The position numbers were made by a program, and so were the translations under genes. Of a DNA stretch of 64,000 nucleotides, positions 12,055 to 23,929 are shown one piece after another. The notes under the pieces were generated by a model. The model ran no database searches. It was not told where the DNA came from and was given only the letters and a program-made list of their open reading frames with translations. Origin of the DNA: Cheilinus undulatus (Eukaryota > Chordata > Actinopteri > Labriformes > Labridae); the NCBI RefSeq assembly GCF_018320785.1, contig NC_054886.1:32409732-32473731 (forward strand), written 5' to 3'. Each line of letters opens with the position of its first letter. Position 1 is the first letter of the stretch.

Positions 12055-12312
12055 CAGTGTTAATTTTGTTGACTAAAACTATTCATCAACAGCCTTTTTT
12101 CCATAATAAAGACGAGTCTAAGACTAACAAAAATAGATCTGGAGACTAAAAGAGACTAGACTAAAATGTTTTGAGTTTTCGTGGACTAAAACCAGACCAA
12201 AACTAAAAAGGATAGAAATGACTAAATTATGACTAAAACTAATTTCAAATACATTTCATTTAAAGACTAAATCTAAGACTAAAATTTAACATAGCTGCCA
12301 AAACTAACACTG
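12055..12312. mobile_element. 258-bp hAT-type MITE with perfect target duplication
   Basis: The ends are CAGTGTTAATTTTG and CAAAACTAACACTG, inverted with one mismatch. The flanks are identical 8-base direct repeats, CATTACAG at 12047-12054 and 12313-12320, the duplication length diagnostic of hAT elements. The interior is degenerate GACTAAAAC repeats with no coding potential. Confidence 0.93.
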
Positions 12313-12320
12313 CATTACAG

Positions 12321-14389
12321 GGTACAAAACTTACCTGGATACTACAGGGTTAGAACAGGTCTGCCTTGTATTTTACAGTCCATGGGTCGGATACACTGTA
12401 AATAAATGCCTGTGCACAATTTTACAGTGGTTTTTAGTGTGTATTTTTTTATTATACATCCAAACAAGGCATATCATGGTGATAACAGATTGTTCAGCAT
12501 GCTACTTCTTTAACTGCAATGCTCATCCACTTCCCTGGGTGGCGCTGTTGTGAAAAAAGAGAGGTCCTAATTCTGCGGTCCTGTAGCTGCTGCCTGCTGA
12601 TACTGGAGTACAAATGTAGTTGATGACCCCTGCCCTCAACCAAAAGTATAAATCCAATATTAAACTCTGTCATAGGTAAATTTATGATGTGTTTGAGGTC
12701 AGGTCGGTAAAGTCACTACTTAATGACTGTAACTCTGGCACAGAGGCCTGGTAAACACAAGTCTTTTATCTACAAATCCCTAATTGGCTGTACATCATCT
12801 TATATAACATCTATGCTGCCCTGGTCCACTGGACCTCACCAAACTCGCTCTACTGACAGTCTTTACTCTGAAAATCCACTTCCATGGAATATTCTACACC
12901 CCACTCTACAGACCGACACTGACATTTCACCGAGACAATCCCAGTTATTATCCAGAATCATTCCACCTGTGTGAGACTGTTTTCACTTTGAATTTTTTGA
13001 TAACATTTCGATTAACTGTTTTAAATTTATAGATTTTCTTTTTTAACTCAGAGGGAAACCTTCATGATTTAAGGGGTTAAAATGATGGTGATGACTATGG
13101 TGATACTTCTTCATTTATGTGAAGGTAAAAATGGCTAAAATTATCACCAAAAAAAGCAAAACACTGAGTCAATAAAAAAGCAGCCTGGTGGATTTCATTT
13201 AGTCTGAATTAACCAAGAGTAAAACTGAAGAGAGGTCAAAGGTCAGCTGGCACAATGTTTAAGCCTGTGAGTAGAGAGAGATTAAAGAGTTGATTTTTAA
13301 ATGGAGTCTGGTGTGACCATGTCTCGCTTGTGAACAGGACAAAAAAGAACAAAAAGTTGAGATTATGAATACGAGAGGACATTCTGTTCAACACACAGTT
13401 GGAGGTTTAATCCGTCAGCAGCTGATCGGTCTTTCTGAAGTGCCTTTGAGCAACACAGACCCTTTATAAAGTGAGATTAATGTCATTAAATTGGTCAATC
13501 TGAAGTTATTAAGGAGTTTAAGAGTCAAAATATGACATCACAAAATGTAATGATAGAGCATGTTTTCCTTTTTTTCCTTTTAACGTGCACAAAGGTGAGT
13601 CTGAGTTGTATATTGACACATGTAATGAGAGGTTCAACACCTTGAGGGCTGAGAAAAACCTTTAAATACTCATGTGAAAAACATCCTCTTTCTCAGTGAA
13701 GGTACTGTTAAGTTTTAGACTTTGACAAAAATGTCAAATACAGAGCAGATATTTCAACACTCAGCGATGATAAATGCTGCACATTTCTGGGTTTTTAGTT
13801 CAAATAATAAAATAAATAATAGCTTCCACTTGGTTCTGTAATGAACTCTGGATACTTACGATTCATACTATTGATTCATAAATTTTATTTTCATTCTCAA
13901 TGATCTGAAACTCTCAATAACAAGAGTGCTGAATTATTTAAAGCTATAGTAAGGTTATACAGCATGGAAGACGTATTAAAAAAACAAAACTTTATCAGTC
14001 TAAAAAAGACAGAATGGACCAAGACTGTTTAAAAGAACTGTATTACACTAATCACAGACATTAAACACTTAATAGTGTTCAGATTCACTACAAACCTAAT
14101 AAGGATTATTTAAATCACATTAAACGGCTATTCTGAGGATTTTTACCAGCCAAAACTGCAGAAAATTCCTGCTTCTCTTTTTAAAAGGCTCTTTTTCCAA
14201 GAAAAATAAATAATCATTGGATTTAACATTGTGACATTTTCAGCAATAATCATAAAAACCAGACTGACTCTCCTGTTTACCACAAAGACGTATGGCAGGG
14301 TATGAAACCTCTAACAGTATGTGCTCGCTATAAAGTGGTCAGGTTTGGTGCAGCCAATCATCAGCTACCTATGAGTGACCCATACTAAG
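12321..14389. other. No gene recognised
   Basis: About 2 kb of AT-rich non-coding DNA with no open frame, splice pair or repeat boundary that can be supported. Confidence 0.5.
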
Positions 14390-14790
14390 GATGTTCCTAA
14401 GCATCTATTTCTCTATTCAGCTAAACACTCATTTAAATTGTGTTTGTCTGACTAGTCTAAAGAGGAGAAAATCCTTAGAAAACAGTCACATTCTTCACAG
14501 GGTCATTGCGTTAGCGGGTGTGACATTAGCTTGGTGTACTCTCTACAGCGTGGCTAACATTACAAGCTAGCTCCGCCAGCCTTTGTTCCTCTTTGCAGAT
14601 TGACATCATGCTTTGATATGTGGTTTCTTTTCACTTCAGGTAGAAGTCGTACATGAGTTCAACCCTCGACAGCTTACACACCACTTCCTTTCCACTATTA
14701 CTTAAAACCGTTCCTACAAAAAAACACTGTTCCTACTACACGCTAACCACTAAGTCACCACTGAGCTTCTCATGGTGTTTTGTGCTTAGC
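14390..14790. repeat. Dispersed repeat, paralogous to 4145-4640
   Basis: Second copy of the repeat described at 4145. Both share TTCACAGGGT, the GCTAGCTCC...AGCC segment and ATCATGCTT at similar spacings. Diverged and non-coding. Confidence 0.6.
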
Positions 14791-14799
14791 AAGTTTTTA

Positions 14800-15725
14800 T
14801 TTAGTTCATTTTATTTTATTTTTGCATTTTATCAATTACTTTGGCATTTTTTTTAAATTGTATTTGCTTTAAGTAAGAGGTGTTTAATATTTGTCCCTGT
14901 ACAACAATGTTTTTGTCTGTCTTATTTTTGTGTTTGTTAGCGTTTTTTTAATAGGGAAATATGACAAAAAAGGGAATGAGTGGCATTAATGAAAAACGAC
15001 ATTTTAACTGAAACCGCAACAAAATTACTAAAACAGGGAGGAATACAGATTACAAACAAAATAATAACACCCTAAATATTTGTTCAAGTACTAATAAAGT
15101 ATAATATGTGAGGGTTTTTGGTTGAGTAGCAAATATTTTTCCATTTAGTTAAGCCGAACTGCTTTTCTTTTTCATCCAATATTTTAGCATTTTGTGAAGG
15201 GGTTTTGCATTGAGTGAAATGTTTTGGCATTGTGCTTTTTGGGCCACCGTAGCTCAAGTCACAGAGCGCTATACAATTAATGCTGTCACAATTAAGTTAG
15301 CTTTGGAGAATAACACAGGACATAAATGTATTATTTATGTAGTTTGAGGAATATTTTCAGGCTAATAGGTGACTTTAGCTTACAACAATCAAAAAAAGTC
15401 CTATCAGACAAACTTCAAACTGAGAACGACTGAATTTTGAGTCAATATTTACATAAATTCATGATCATAAGCCAAAATAAATAAAGGGAGTGTTTAATAG
15501 TCTACTCAGAGAGAATCCGGTGGAATATTCTGGAAATATCGCTGCATAAATATAAGAAAAAGAAGATTTCGCAGCTCTTCGTCAAATTAATAATCATATT
15601 CACACAGATTAAATAATGAAGAGCTTGAATAACTAAAAATAAACCACAGCATGAGTGTAACTGAAGCTGTTTGAAGGCTTGTAACAGGAAAATGTTGACG
15701 TTTAAATCTAGTCTGATGCCTGTCA
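14800..15725. other. No gene recognised
   Basis: AT-rich. The segment ending GGGCCACCGTAG near 15250 matches one ending GGGCCACCGTAG near 25690, marking another low-level dispersed repeat. The remainder would be intron 1 of the gene predicted at the CpG-rich patch to the right. Confidence 0.4.
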
Positions 15726-15729
15726 ACAG

Positions 15730-16130
15730 TCAGCGTGTTTAACGGTCGGTAAAAGCGGAGTAAATTCCGACCAGTTCCCCGGTGAACTCGGTGTGACACC
15801 GGACTCAACAGGGTAATTAAAGACGATAACGTGAGGATGAAAGACGAGCCAAACTTACCGGGATAAACGGCTGAAAGAGGCGCGGACGTTCCTCCGCAGA
15901 GCCTCCGTCTGAAAACGTCCAAATATTCAGAAAACCAGATTTAACTGAATCCCGCTTTAACGAACATCCATAGGCTGCGCGCGCTCCGAAGACCAACCGA
16001 CACTGACTCACCAGCGGCTGTGGGCGCGTGCGAGAGAGGTGCTGAGAGAGAGAGAGAGAGGGGAAGGGAGTAGTGTACGCATGCGTGATCAGTCAGTCAA
16101 GTGGAAGAAGGGAAAGCGCTTTCCCCTGAC
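15730..16130 (-). promoter_or_regulatory. CpG-rich promoter and untranslated first exon (predicted)
   Basis: This patch has many CpGs (GCTGCGCGCGCTCCG, GTGGGCGCGTGCGAG, TACGCATGCGTGA) in an otherwise CpG-poor window. Reading minus, GTTTATCCCG is followed by a strong donor GTAAGT at 15854-15859, so the exon would end at 15860. No long frame begins here, so the exon would be 5' untranslated, with transcription starting around 15.95-16.03 kb. The near-palindromic ACGCATGCGT resembles an NRF1-type site. The downstream coding exons were not identified and may lie beyond the left edge. Confidence 0.45.
16043..16061. repeat. GA microsatellite
   Basis: GAGAGAGAGAGAGAGAG run within the CpG-rich patch. 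An alternating GTGTGTGCGCGCGCGCG tract, which could adopt left-handed helix, follows at about 16213-16233. Confidence 0.85.
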
Positions 16131-16631
16131 ACACCCACCTGCTAGGATGTAAGGATACACACTCATTAAACTAGGTGTGTGTGTTTGACTTCAAAGATAA
16201 ATTAATTTACTCTGTGTGTGTGCGCGCGCGCGTGTCTGCGTCTCAGCGAGTGTATGGCCTAGATAAGCTCTATACTGGTCCCTCCCTTGGCAAAAGGCTT
16301 CTCTTTCTCTCCCTGCTCTCTTATGCTCAAATAAACAGAAGTTTGGTTAATAATTGCTCTCCTTCCTTTATTAAAACATAAACTTTATCTAAACATTTTA
16401 ATACAGACATCTCTAAACTATGGTAGCCCTAAAGGACATACACTCACTTTTTATATTACTCAAGGAGCAACCTTCAAATATGGAAGTGCAAAAAACTGCA
16501 GCCAAGTCAAGAAACACACAATTTGTGGTTATAAATAATTAGACAACAGAATGACTCTGGTTAAGTCAGAAACAGAATGAAGGAGGAGCAAATTTCAATT
16601 GCTCTAATAAGTCAGGGGAACACTGAAACAA

Positions 16632-17565
16632 ATTTACTACCCTTTAAAGCCATTAAGGACAAAAATGTCCACTTCAGAAAACTGCTATAAAAACTTAACA
16701 GATTCATATTTTTTCTGCTTTTTTGCATAAATCTTTTAAACAACTTAAGCTGTGCTCAAAACTACCAAACATTCAATCATTTTGAGGATTTTAACCCTTT
16801 AAATTCCAGTTTGATTACTTAAAGTCAATGTTGTTTTTTAAGAAAAAAGCAACAAAGTGTTGTATCTTCCTCAAACCAAATGTTAGATGGCTGGGGTATT
16901 ATTTCTAAATCCGGCTTGGACATGTCCATGATTAGCCAAAATACTGACTTTGATGCATAATTAGTTTTTGTGCAGCATCTGATTTAAAATTTACTGCCCT
17001 TTTGAGTCATTAAGGACAAAAACGTCCACTTCCAAAATCAGCAATAAAAACAGTACACATTAACATTTTTTTCTGCTTTTTTTTTGGTCAAATCTTTTGA
17101 TCAACTTCAGTTCTAATTAAAACAATAGATTATTGAATTTTATTTTTTCTAAAACAACATGCAAAACAGTAATTGTTTTCCACATAGCTAATGTGGGGGG
17201 GTGGAGGGTGTTTTTTATATCAGTCCTGGGTATGTCAAAAATTAGCCAAAATATTGACTTTGATGCATTATTAGTTTTTGTGTAGCATCTGATTTAAAAT
17301 TTACCACCCTTTCAAGACACAAAAACGTCCCATTGACTCCCATTCAAACCACATTTTTTGATCCTTCAGTAATCAAACTGGCATTTAAAGGGTTAAAATC
17401 CTCAAAATGGTTACATGTTTTGTAGTTTTGAGCATAGCTGAAGTTGTTTAAACAATTTATGCAAAAAAAAGCAGATAAAAATATGAATCTGTTAAGTTTT
17501 CATAGCAGTTTTTCTGAAGTGGACATTTTTGTCCTTAATGGCTTTAAAGGGAAGTAAATTAAAGT
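16632..17565. mobile_element. Foldback element with roughly 200-bp inverted arms
   Basis: The left arm (16632-16835) and right arm (17375-17565) are inverted copies at roughly 85-90% identity. Both contain GCCATTAAGGACAAAAATG (or complement), a CAACTT...GCTCAAAACTAC segment, and TTTTAACCCTTTAAAT followed by CCAGTTTGATTAC. The loop holds a direct repeat of about 75 bases: ATTAGCCAAAATA...TTGACTTTGATGCAT near 16930, again near 17240, roughly 310 bases apart. The internal TTAACCC ends and related copy at 25692-26322 suggest a piggyBac-like MITE lineage. No transposase. Confidence 0.75.
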
Positions 17566-17569
17566 GATG

Positions 17570-18400
17570 CCTGAGGGTTAAATCTGGCAGCATGAGTGAG
17601 ATTAGATAAATAACACAACCTGAATTAACAGAAAACTAAAAATTCTGTTCTGAATTGGTGTATTAGAAAAGTGTGTGTATCGTTGTGTGCTGCTGACAAA
17701 CCTCCATGCAGCTCGCCTTCTCTGCTGAGTTCATTCAGTCCAGAGAGAAATCTACGAGCACGTTTCCACACTTCATCTGAGTCTGAAGATGATCGACTTA
17801 TAAAGACACCGAGGAGAGCCTTTGTTGTGAGAAACGATTGTTAAAGTGTTTGTGAAAATGAGCCTGGATGAAATAAAACACTGGCAGAGACAAACGGCAG
17901 TATCAGGGCTGTGTGTTGCTGTTGCCTGGTGAATAATTGCCTCTCTTTAGAGAAATCAGAGCAACAGAACCACAAACAGACCAGTCCTGCTCTAAAATTA
18001 CTCATTTAAAGGCAGAAACATCCACTGAAAACTAAAACCAACTGTGCTGGGAGTCTGAGAAATGATACCAAAGTCCATCCATCACATTTTTACAACATTA
18101 AAGGTTTTTAATTTTAGAATAATTTGACATTATTTTCAAATATACTTAAAGTCCACCAAAAAGTAGAATAAAGGTGATAAAATAAGTTTAAACTGAATTG
18201 ATAAAAAATAAAAGAAAAAAATATTAATATATTTAATCATTCCACTAATTAATAGATTAATTTCTTTTAAATTATTGAAGGTAAGGCAATAAAAACCAGA
18301 GGTAAAACAAAGTTAACAGCAACGGTAAAGGCAGTAAAACTACCCTATATTATGGGCCATACTGAAAAGATATAGCAGTGAAACAAAGTTTATTTCTAAG
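17570..18400. other. No gene recognised
   Basis: The part 17690-17900 is slightly GC-richer, but no supported exon was found. The rest is AT-rich non-coding. Confidence 0.4.
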
Positions 18401-18404
18401 GGTC

Positions 18405-18530
18405 AAAGATGGTCCAGGTCACGCCCCATAACCACAGGTGGCCTGGGTTCAAGTCTGGCCTGGGGCTCCTTTCCCACATTTCCATCCCCGCTCTCTCATC
18501 CCGACTCTATCCACTGTCCTACTCTCTAAA
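18405..18530 (+). repeat. tRNA-derived SINE fragment
   Basis: Same family as the minus-strand copy at 55025-55192. The B-box-like GGGTTCAAGTCTGGCC is followed by CTCTCTCATCC and CTATCCACTGTCCTA, equivalent to CCTCATCCCTGCC and CCATCCACTGTCCTC there. The tRNA head (A-box side) is deleted or diverged. Immediately downstream, CAGTGTTTCCCAACTGGTGG at 18533 looks like one hAT-type terminus whose partner was not found. Confidence 0.6.
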
Positions 18531-18619
18531 ACAGTGTTTCCCAACTGGTGGGTCGAAGTCCAAAAGTGGGTCGCCAGTGTGTGCCAGTAAAAAATTATGC
18601 TGCAAAAGTTGGTGATGTA

Positions 18620-20450
18620 TGAAAGCCCAAAGTGGACATACAGAATATCTGTACAGTTTTTTCAGTTTTCTTGTGATGACGGGTAAATTTCAGTCTTTTT
18701 CTTAAGATTACAATTTATTTATACCCTTATCCCAAATAACAGAAATGTCTGAATAGAGGAAGATAAAAACCAAGCTGTTTTGTGGAAAGTACTTGACCTA
18801 TGAACACCAGGTTGACCGTTTTTACTACAAATAAAACTGAAACGGTTTAAATCATTAATGACTGAGTCAAGCACCTTCAGTTGATATAAAAAACAGTTCA
18901 TTTAATATGAAACCAGTCTGTAGCTTATAGATAGTCAACAGTTAAAAGTCATTCTTTTGTTTCAACATTTTTATTTGGCAGTTTAATGCTACAAACACTT
19001 TCGACAAGTTTAAAATAGTTTATTAATCATTTACATTTTGGTCCATGTTTGGCTTTTATTAATCAAATAAAACAAAAGTCCCTTTATACCTTTTCATTTT
19101 GGTGTTTTCACTGTTTTAAAACACAGAGAGCGCAGTCCAATTCTGAAGTGATCACATCAGGTTTTTCAGTCAAGGTTATGAGTGTAGGAAAGCAAAAATC
19201 ACAAAAAATGATCCCAAATTAGAAAAGGACTCATAAAAGAGTTTTATGAGGGCTTCACAGCATCTCATCTTGGAGTTTAGTTGAAAAAACGTATTGCTTT
19301 TTTCCAGTTGTCATTGTTTTTTCCATTCAGGAGAAATCTCACTTAAAAAGAGGTTATTAAATACAGATTTCATCACAGTTTCCAAGTCAAAATTAAACTT
19401 TCCAAATTCTAAATCACAGAAGGATCTCAAATGAAATACGACAAAAATGTTTAATCTTAAAATCAAACTGAAAACAGTCAAAGTTCCTCCTTTTGCAGAC
19501 GATTAACTGTTTTCCACCTCTAACACAAAACCCAACAGGAACAGGTTTTTCTAACTTAATATCATGTGATGTCCCTGAAGGTAAGGTTTATTGGTAATAC
19601 AGGTCAGATACTAAAGTTCTGGAAGACAAAAATAAGACGTTATTGGAAGTGTACATATATAGATATAATTTCTTATGTTAAAAGGTTTAGAGATATTATT
19701 GCACAAAAAGCATCCACAGTCATTACATAGTCTCTCTCATTCAAGGAACATTAACACACACAAAAAAACAGTCATACAATTAAACAGTGAGCTTAATCGT
19801 AAAATCAACTTTTTACAGAACTGTCACAGGAAATTATAAAAGGCAAAAGAATATTTGGATAGTGTGTCAGGGAAAAAAGAGGATAGCAACTTTTCCCAGA
19901 AATATTTTTGACAAAGGCTGAAAAGATAAAAACCCTCTAAAGATCTGAGCTTCACTAAGTTTTTTCTCTTTTATCGGATATCCTCAAACTGTCGAGGGTT
20001 TCTTTTATTTTGACCAGTAAATGGCCAACAGAATTAAAAGAACCAACAAAGATTTGGTCTGGATACAAAGTACATGACAGTAGATTCATTCATTATCTTC
20101 CTACGCTGTTTCGGAGCTAACAGGGAAAATGATCGCTAAAATGACAGTGTAGATTATGTTTACAAGGAATGTATGCATATTTGGTATCATCAGCCTTTTC
20201 CCAACCAATGAACAAAATGGGAATGGACTCTGGACTGGCACCAGTTGGTTCAAATCCAAACCAGAACGTTCCATTTCCAATTGCTCAGTTTTACTGTGAA
20301 ACTTGCAGTAAAGTTGTCAACGACCAGTAGAAACCATCAATAAACTGGAACGCAAATGGAGTGTCAGTGAAGTTTAAGAGAAAACCAACAATGGGTTGTA
20401 GTTTAATAAAAGTACAGAAAGTTGTGGTTGGGGTGTAAATTTCAAAAGAA
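18620..20450. other. No gene recognised
   Basis: AT-rich non-coding DNA without supported features. It could include distal 3' untranslated sequence of the arfaptin gene, but no polyadenylation site could be fixed. Confidence 0.4.
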
Positions 20451-20460
20451 GCTTCTAGAA

Positions 20461-21531
20461 CAGTGGTTTTCAAAGTGTGAGGCGGGCCTCCCCTGGGGGG
20501 CGCCACAGAGCTTCAGGGGAGGCGCGGAACCATAAACCAGTAAAAAGGTGATTTGCTTTGCGAACCTCTGCTGTGCATTGAGCAAAACAGACAGACTTAT
20601 AGTTACTATAGGTACTATACTATAGAGCAGTGTTACTCAACCCTCAACCAAAGAGCAGAATTGTTGAAAAATACCTTTGCAAAAGCCACAATCTCAGATG
20701 TGAAAAGTGGCAAAAACAGCTTGAAGTAGCAATAAAAATAGGTTAAAGGTGGCAAAATGGTCAAAAATCATCAAAAAATTGGTGAAAAGGGGCAAAAATG
20801 GGGAGAAAAAGTGGAAAATTGGTCAGAAAGTAGCAGAAATTGGTGAAAAGGGACAAAAAAAATGAGTGGAAAATGACTTAAATGGGCAAAAAGCAGTCAA
20901 CAGTGGCAAAAATGGGCAAAAAAGAGGAAACAAGCAGTATGTAATGACAAAAGGTAGATGAAATGGGCAACAAGTAGCAAAAAAAATTGTGCAAAAGGGC
21001 AAAAATGGCAAAAAGAAGAGGCAAAAATTGGAAAAAAGGAAATAAGTGGTATTTAATGGCAAAAGATAGCTTAAATGGACAAAAAGTGGCAAAAAAAATG
21101 GTTAAAAAAAACGGGGCAAAAAATGGGATAAAAGTGGCAAAAATTGAAAAAAGAGATATTTATTGATGAAAGATAGCTTAAATGGGCAAAAAGGTGAAAG
21201 GGCAAAAATGGGATAAAGTGAAAAAAAGGGGTGAAAGTGGCAAAAAGAAGTTGTAAAATGACCAAAAAAAAAAAAAACCATGAAAAAGAGGTATTTAATG
21301 GCATTATAACTGAATAAGAGGGAAAGGCAGATGTTTAAGGACACTTGCAAACCAAAATATCCAAAATATATTAATGTTAAAATGATTGAATATTAGACAT
21401 AAATATTTGAAATGTTGTTGTTTCTTTTTTTTTTTTTTTTTCAATTTGAATCCTTTTTGTGGGTGGGGGCCCACCGAATGAATAATTTCTTCTTAGGGGA
21501 GGCTCACTCTCCCACACTTTGAAAACCCATG
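20461..21531. mobile_element. hAT-type element carrying minisatellite locus 3
   Basis: The left end is CAGTGGTTTTCAAAGTGTG. The right end is CACACTTTGAAAACCCATG, inverted with three mismatches. The 8-base flanks TTCTAGAA (20453-20460) and TTCTAGAC (21532-21539) match at seven positions and fit the hAT nTnnnnAn preference. Nested within, at 20628-20700, is the terminus of another family (CAGTGTTACTCAACCCTCAA, CCTTTGCAAAAGCCACAA). From 20695 to 21310 the minus-oriented TGGCAAAAATGGG-type array fills the interior. No transposase. Confidence 0.85.
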
Positions 21532-21539
21532 TTCTAGAC

Positions 21540-22440
21540 TATATATATGGAGTTGTTAGATGTCACTGAAACAAATAAACCCATTATCATTTAAATGTGC
21601 CAAAAGGATGTTTGACATAAGCACCAACGAAAAAGACAACATCATCGACATAGAGCAGCATTCTTTGGTTTGTAGCACTCACTGGTCTCTTTAGGTTGCT
21701 GTGCTTGTTGTCTACATGGAAATTGTCACTATTCAAGCAGAGAAGTGCCTTAGAAACAGTCAGTCAGCCTTTCAAGTTAGAAAAGTATCGAAATCCAGCA
21801 TCAACATCAATCCAGTACCAACACATTTGATACCAACCACACCAAATTAAATCAGATTTTGGTGCCTCATTTTGGTACCCTACCACCCAGACATGCCCCT
21901 CATTATTCCGAACGAAAGGCACAAAATGAGCTACATTTGAGCCTCTTACATAAAGAAGTTACACCTTTACTTTTATGTTCTATTGGGATCATTTTAAGAC
22001 AGCTTTTATTCACCCACCGCCCTTGACCATTGTTTTCTTCCTATTCCCTTACCTTATTTTTAGCCTTTAGCAGTGAACTCAGTCCTTATTACTTACATTG
22101 AAGCCAGCCACAAGGGGGCGATTGAGATATTTAGGCCTCATATTTCTTGGACTGCCATGTTGTTTTATGTGAATATGCTGGATCCTGATTTGTGAAAAAC
22201 GTGAAGAAAACTGGTCTTTTTTTTTATTCTTAGACAGTAAAAAATAAACTCCTGAACGGTTTAATTTACACTGAAACCTGCTGCTTGAATTAAGGATGGA
22301 CTTGAGTATGTGTCTGTCATGCATCTAATTTGCTAGTAATGGTTAAAAATAGTTGGATTTTTGTGAAACTGATCAAACATCAGGTCAGTCTTAATTTTCA
22401 ATCACCCTAAATACAGCAATATCTTTTTTTTTTTTCCTCA
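21540..22440. other. No gene recognised
   Basis: The part 21790-21890 (CCAGTACCAACACATTTGAT, GATACCAACC) resembles the sequence at 7910-7970 and is a low-copy dispersed repeat. The remainder shows nothing. Confidence 0.4.
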
Positions 22441-22444
22441 GCAC

Positions 22445-22533
22445 ATTTTCTGAATTTAGTCAAGTTTCTGGGGGCCAGATGGGAAGCTGTGGGGGGCCAC
22501 AGGGCCTCCAGTTGATAATCAGTGGTCTAGGCA
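22445..22533 (+). mobile_element. Solo terminus of a hAT-like family
   Basis: The arm TTTCTGGGGGCCAGATGGGA, AGCTGTGGGGGGCC, CTCCAGTTGATAATCAGTGG matches the right arm of the element ending near 58530 (GGGGCCGGACAGGAAGCTTT, GGGCCGCCAGTTGATGATAG). Only this end is present, so it is a truncated relic. Confidence 0.6.
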
Positions 22534-22539
22534 CTGACA

Positions 22540-23929
22540 CCATTTAGAAAGTATCAGTTATTTTAGTTATAGTTATAGTTAGTTACAGCTGGGTGCATTG
22601 TCAAGAGTCTCAAGGTTTTCAAAAAATGTTTGAATAGAGGTAATACCAATTGATTGTTGGCAGTTGATTAAGTTCTGGTTGTCCAACCTTTGGCCACTAA
22701 AGAACAAGTCAACATCATCAGCATAGAGAAGCATTCTTTGGTAATTAGCACATGTTGAGATGTTAAGTCATAGCTAAAAATGACAGTGTTTTCAAAAACT
22801 CTGTTTTTCTGGGTATTACGGACAAAAACGTTCTCTTTTAATCATTTTTCTAAACGGTGTTACAAAAACAATACAATCTACTATTTTAAGGCTCAGTGGT
22901 ATCAAACTGTACAGACACCAATAAAAAATTAAGATATTTAGTCATATTTTTAACTTTGAGATGAAGCTAGAGAGAGAATGCATTATAGAAGTTGAACATC
23001 GTGTGTTAAAAATGATGCTTTTGGTCTTTTTTGGCACTTTTCTGGCAGGTTTTAGTTATTAGTAATAAGTAACGCATCCAATATTTGGAACAAGGACTTC
23101 TATGTTTGTTTTTGTTTAGAAACAGGTATCATTTTCATTTAACAGTATCAAAGATTTAAAATCTGGTGTTGAGACAGCCTTACTAACAAGACAAGAATTC
23201 ATCAACCTGGACGCACAGATCAACCAGAGGTGTCCGTACAGAGTCATACGCTGAGCGTTTAACCTTGCGGACAGCAAGGCTGTTTTCCAGCCGTGATGTT
23301 GAGGCACTTTGAGTCGCTGTGAGTTTCTGACTGCAGCGACTGAGGATTTTTAAAGTTCAAAGAAAGGCTTAGTGCCTCACAAAGGATTAGATGGATTTAC
23401 TCCCCAACACACTGAGACAGAGGCAAGAAAACCAAGAGGGGAAAGTATGACTGTGTCTCTGTTAAACAGGTCACAAGTCACAAGTGCTGGAAGTCTTTAA
23501 AGGTATGAATAATATAGAAAGAGAGTTCATTCTACAGAGCCCTTTGTCCTGAGTATAATCTCAACAGTTTGGAACAATAAACAACCTTTTTATACTTTAC
23601 AAGGCCTCCTGTCCTGGAAAAAGATCTCTCAACATTTCTAAGACTTTTAACAACAACGAACCTCATTTAACATCTCAAATAACTTCTAACCTATTTATCT
23701 TTCCATGTCTGCAGCGAACAATCGAGTTTCTAGAACTTCAGTCCTGAATTCTCCCTCAGGTATAAATAAACTACCTACCAGTCCAACCCCCCCCCAATTT
23801 ACCCCCTTATTATTTCCTCAAAAGTAGTCCCTCCCTTAATTTTCCCAAAGTAGCGTCCATTTCTTCCAGAACTTATTCCAACTAATCCAAATCTTTGCAC
23901 CTTCCTCGTGGCCATGTTTAGCTGTTGTG
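22540..23929. other. No gene recognised; probably arfaptin 3' untranslated region
   Basis: It lies just downstream of the arfaptin stop codon (minus strand), so part of it should be 3' untranslated region. No coding potential or strong polyadenylation signal could be assigned. Confidence 0.35.

Noticed and set aside
20823-21350. Overlapping frames rich in Phe, Leu, Cys and Pro
   Set aside because: They are translations of the minisatellite. The same composition appears at 33670-33971, 51076-51589 and 57780-57986.
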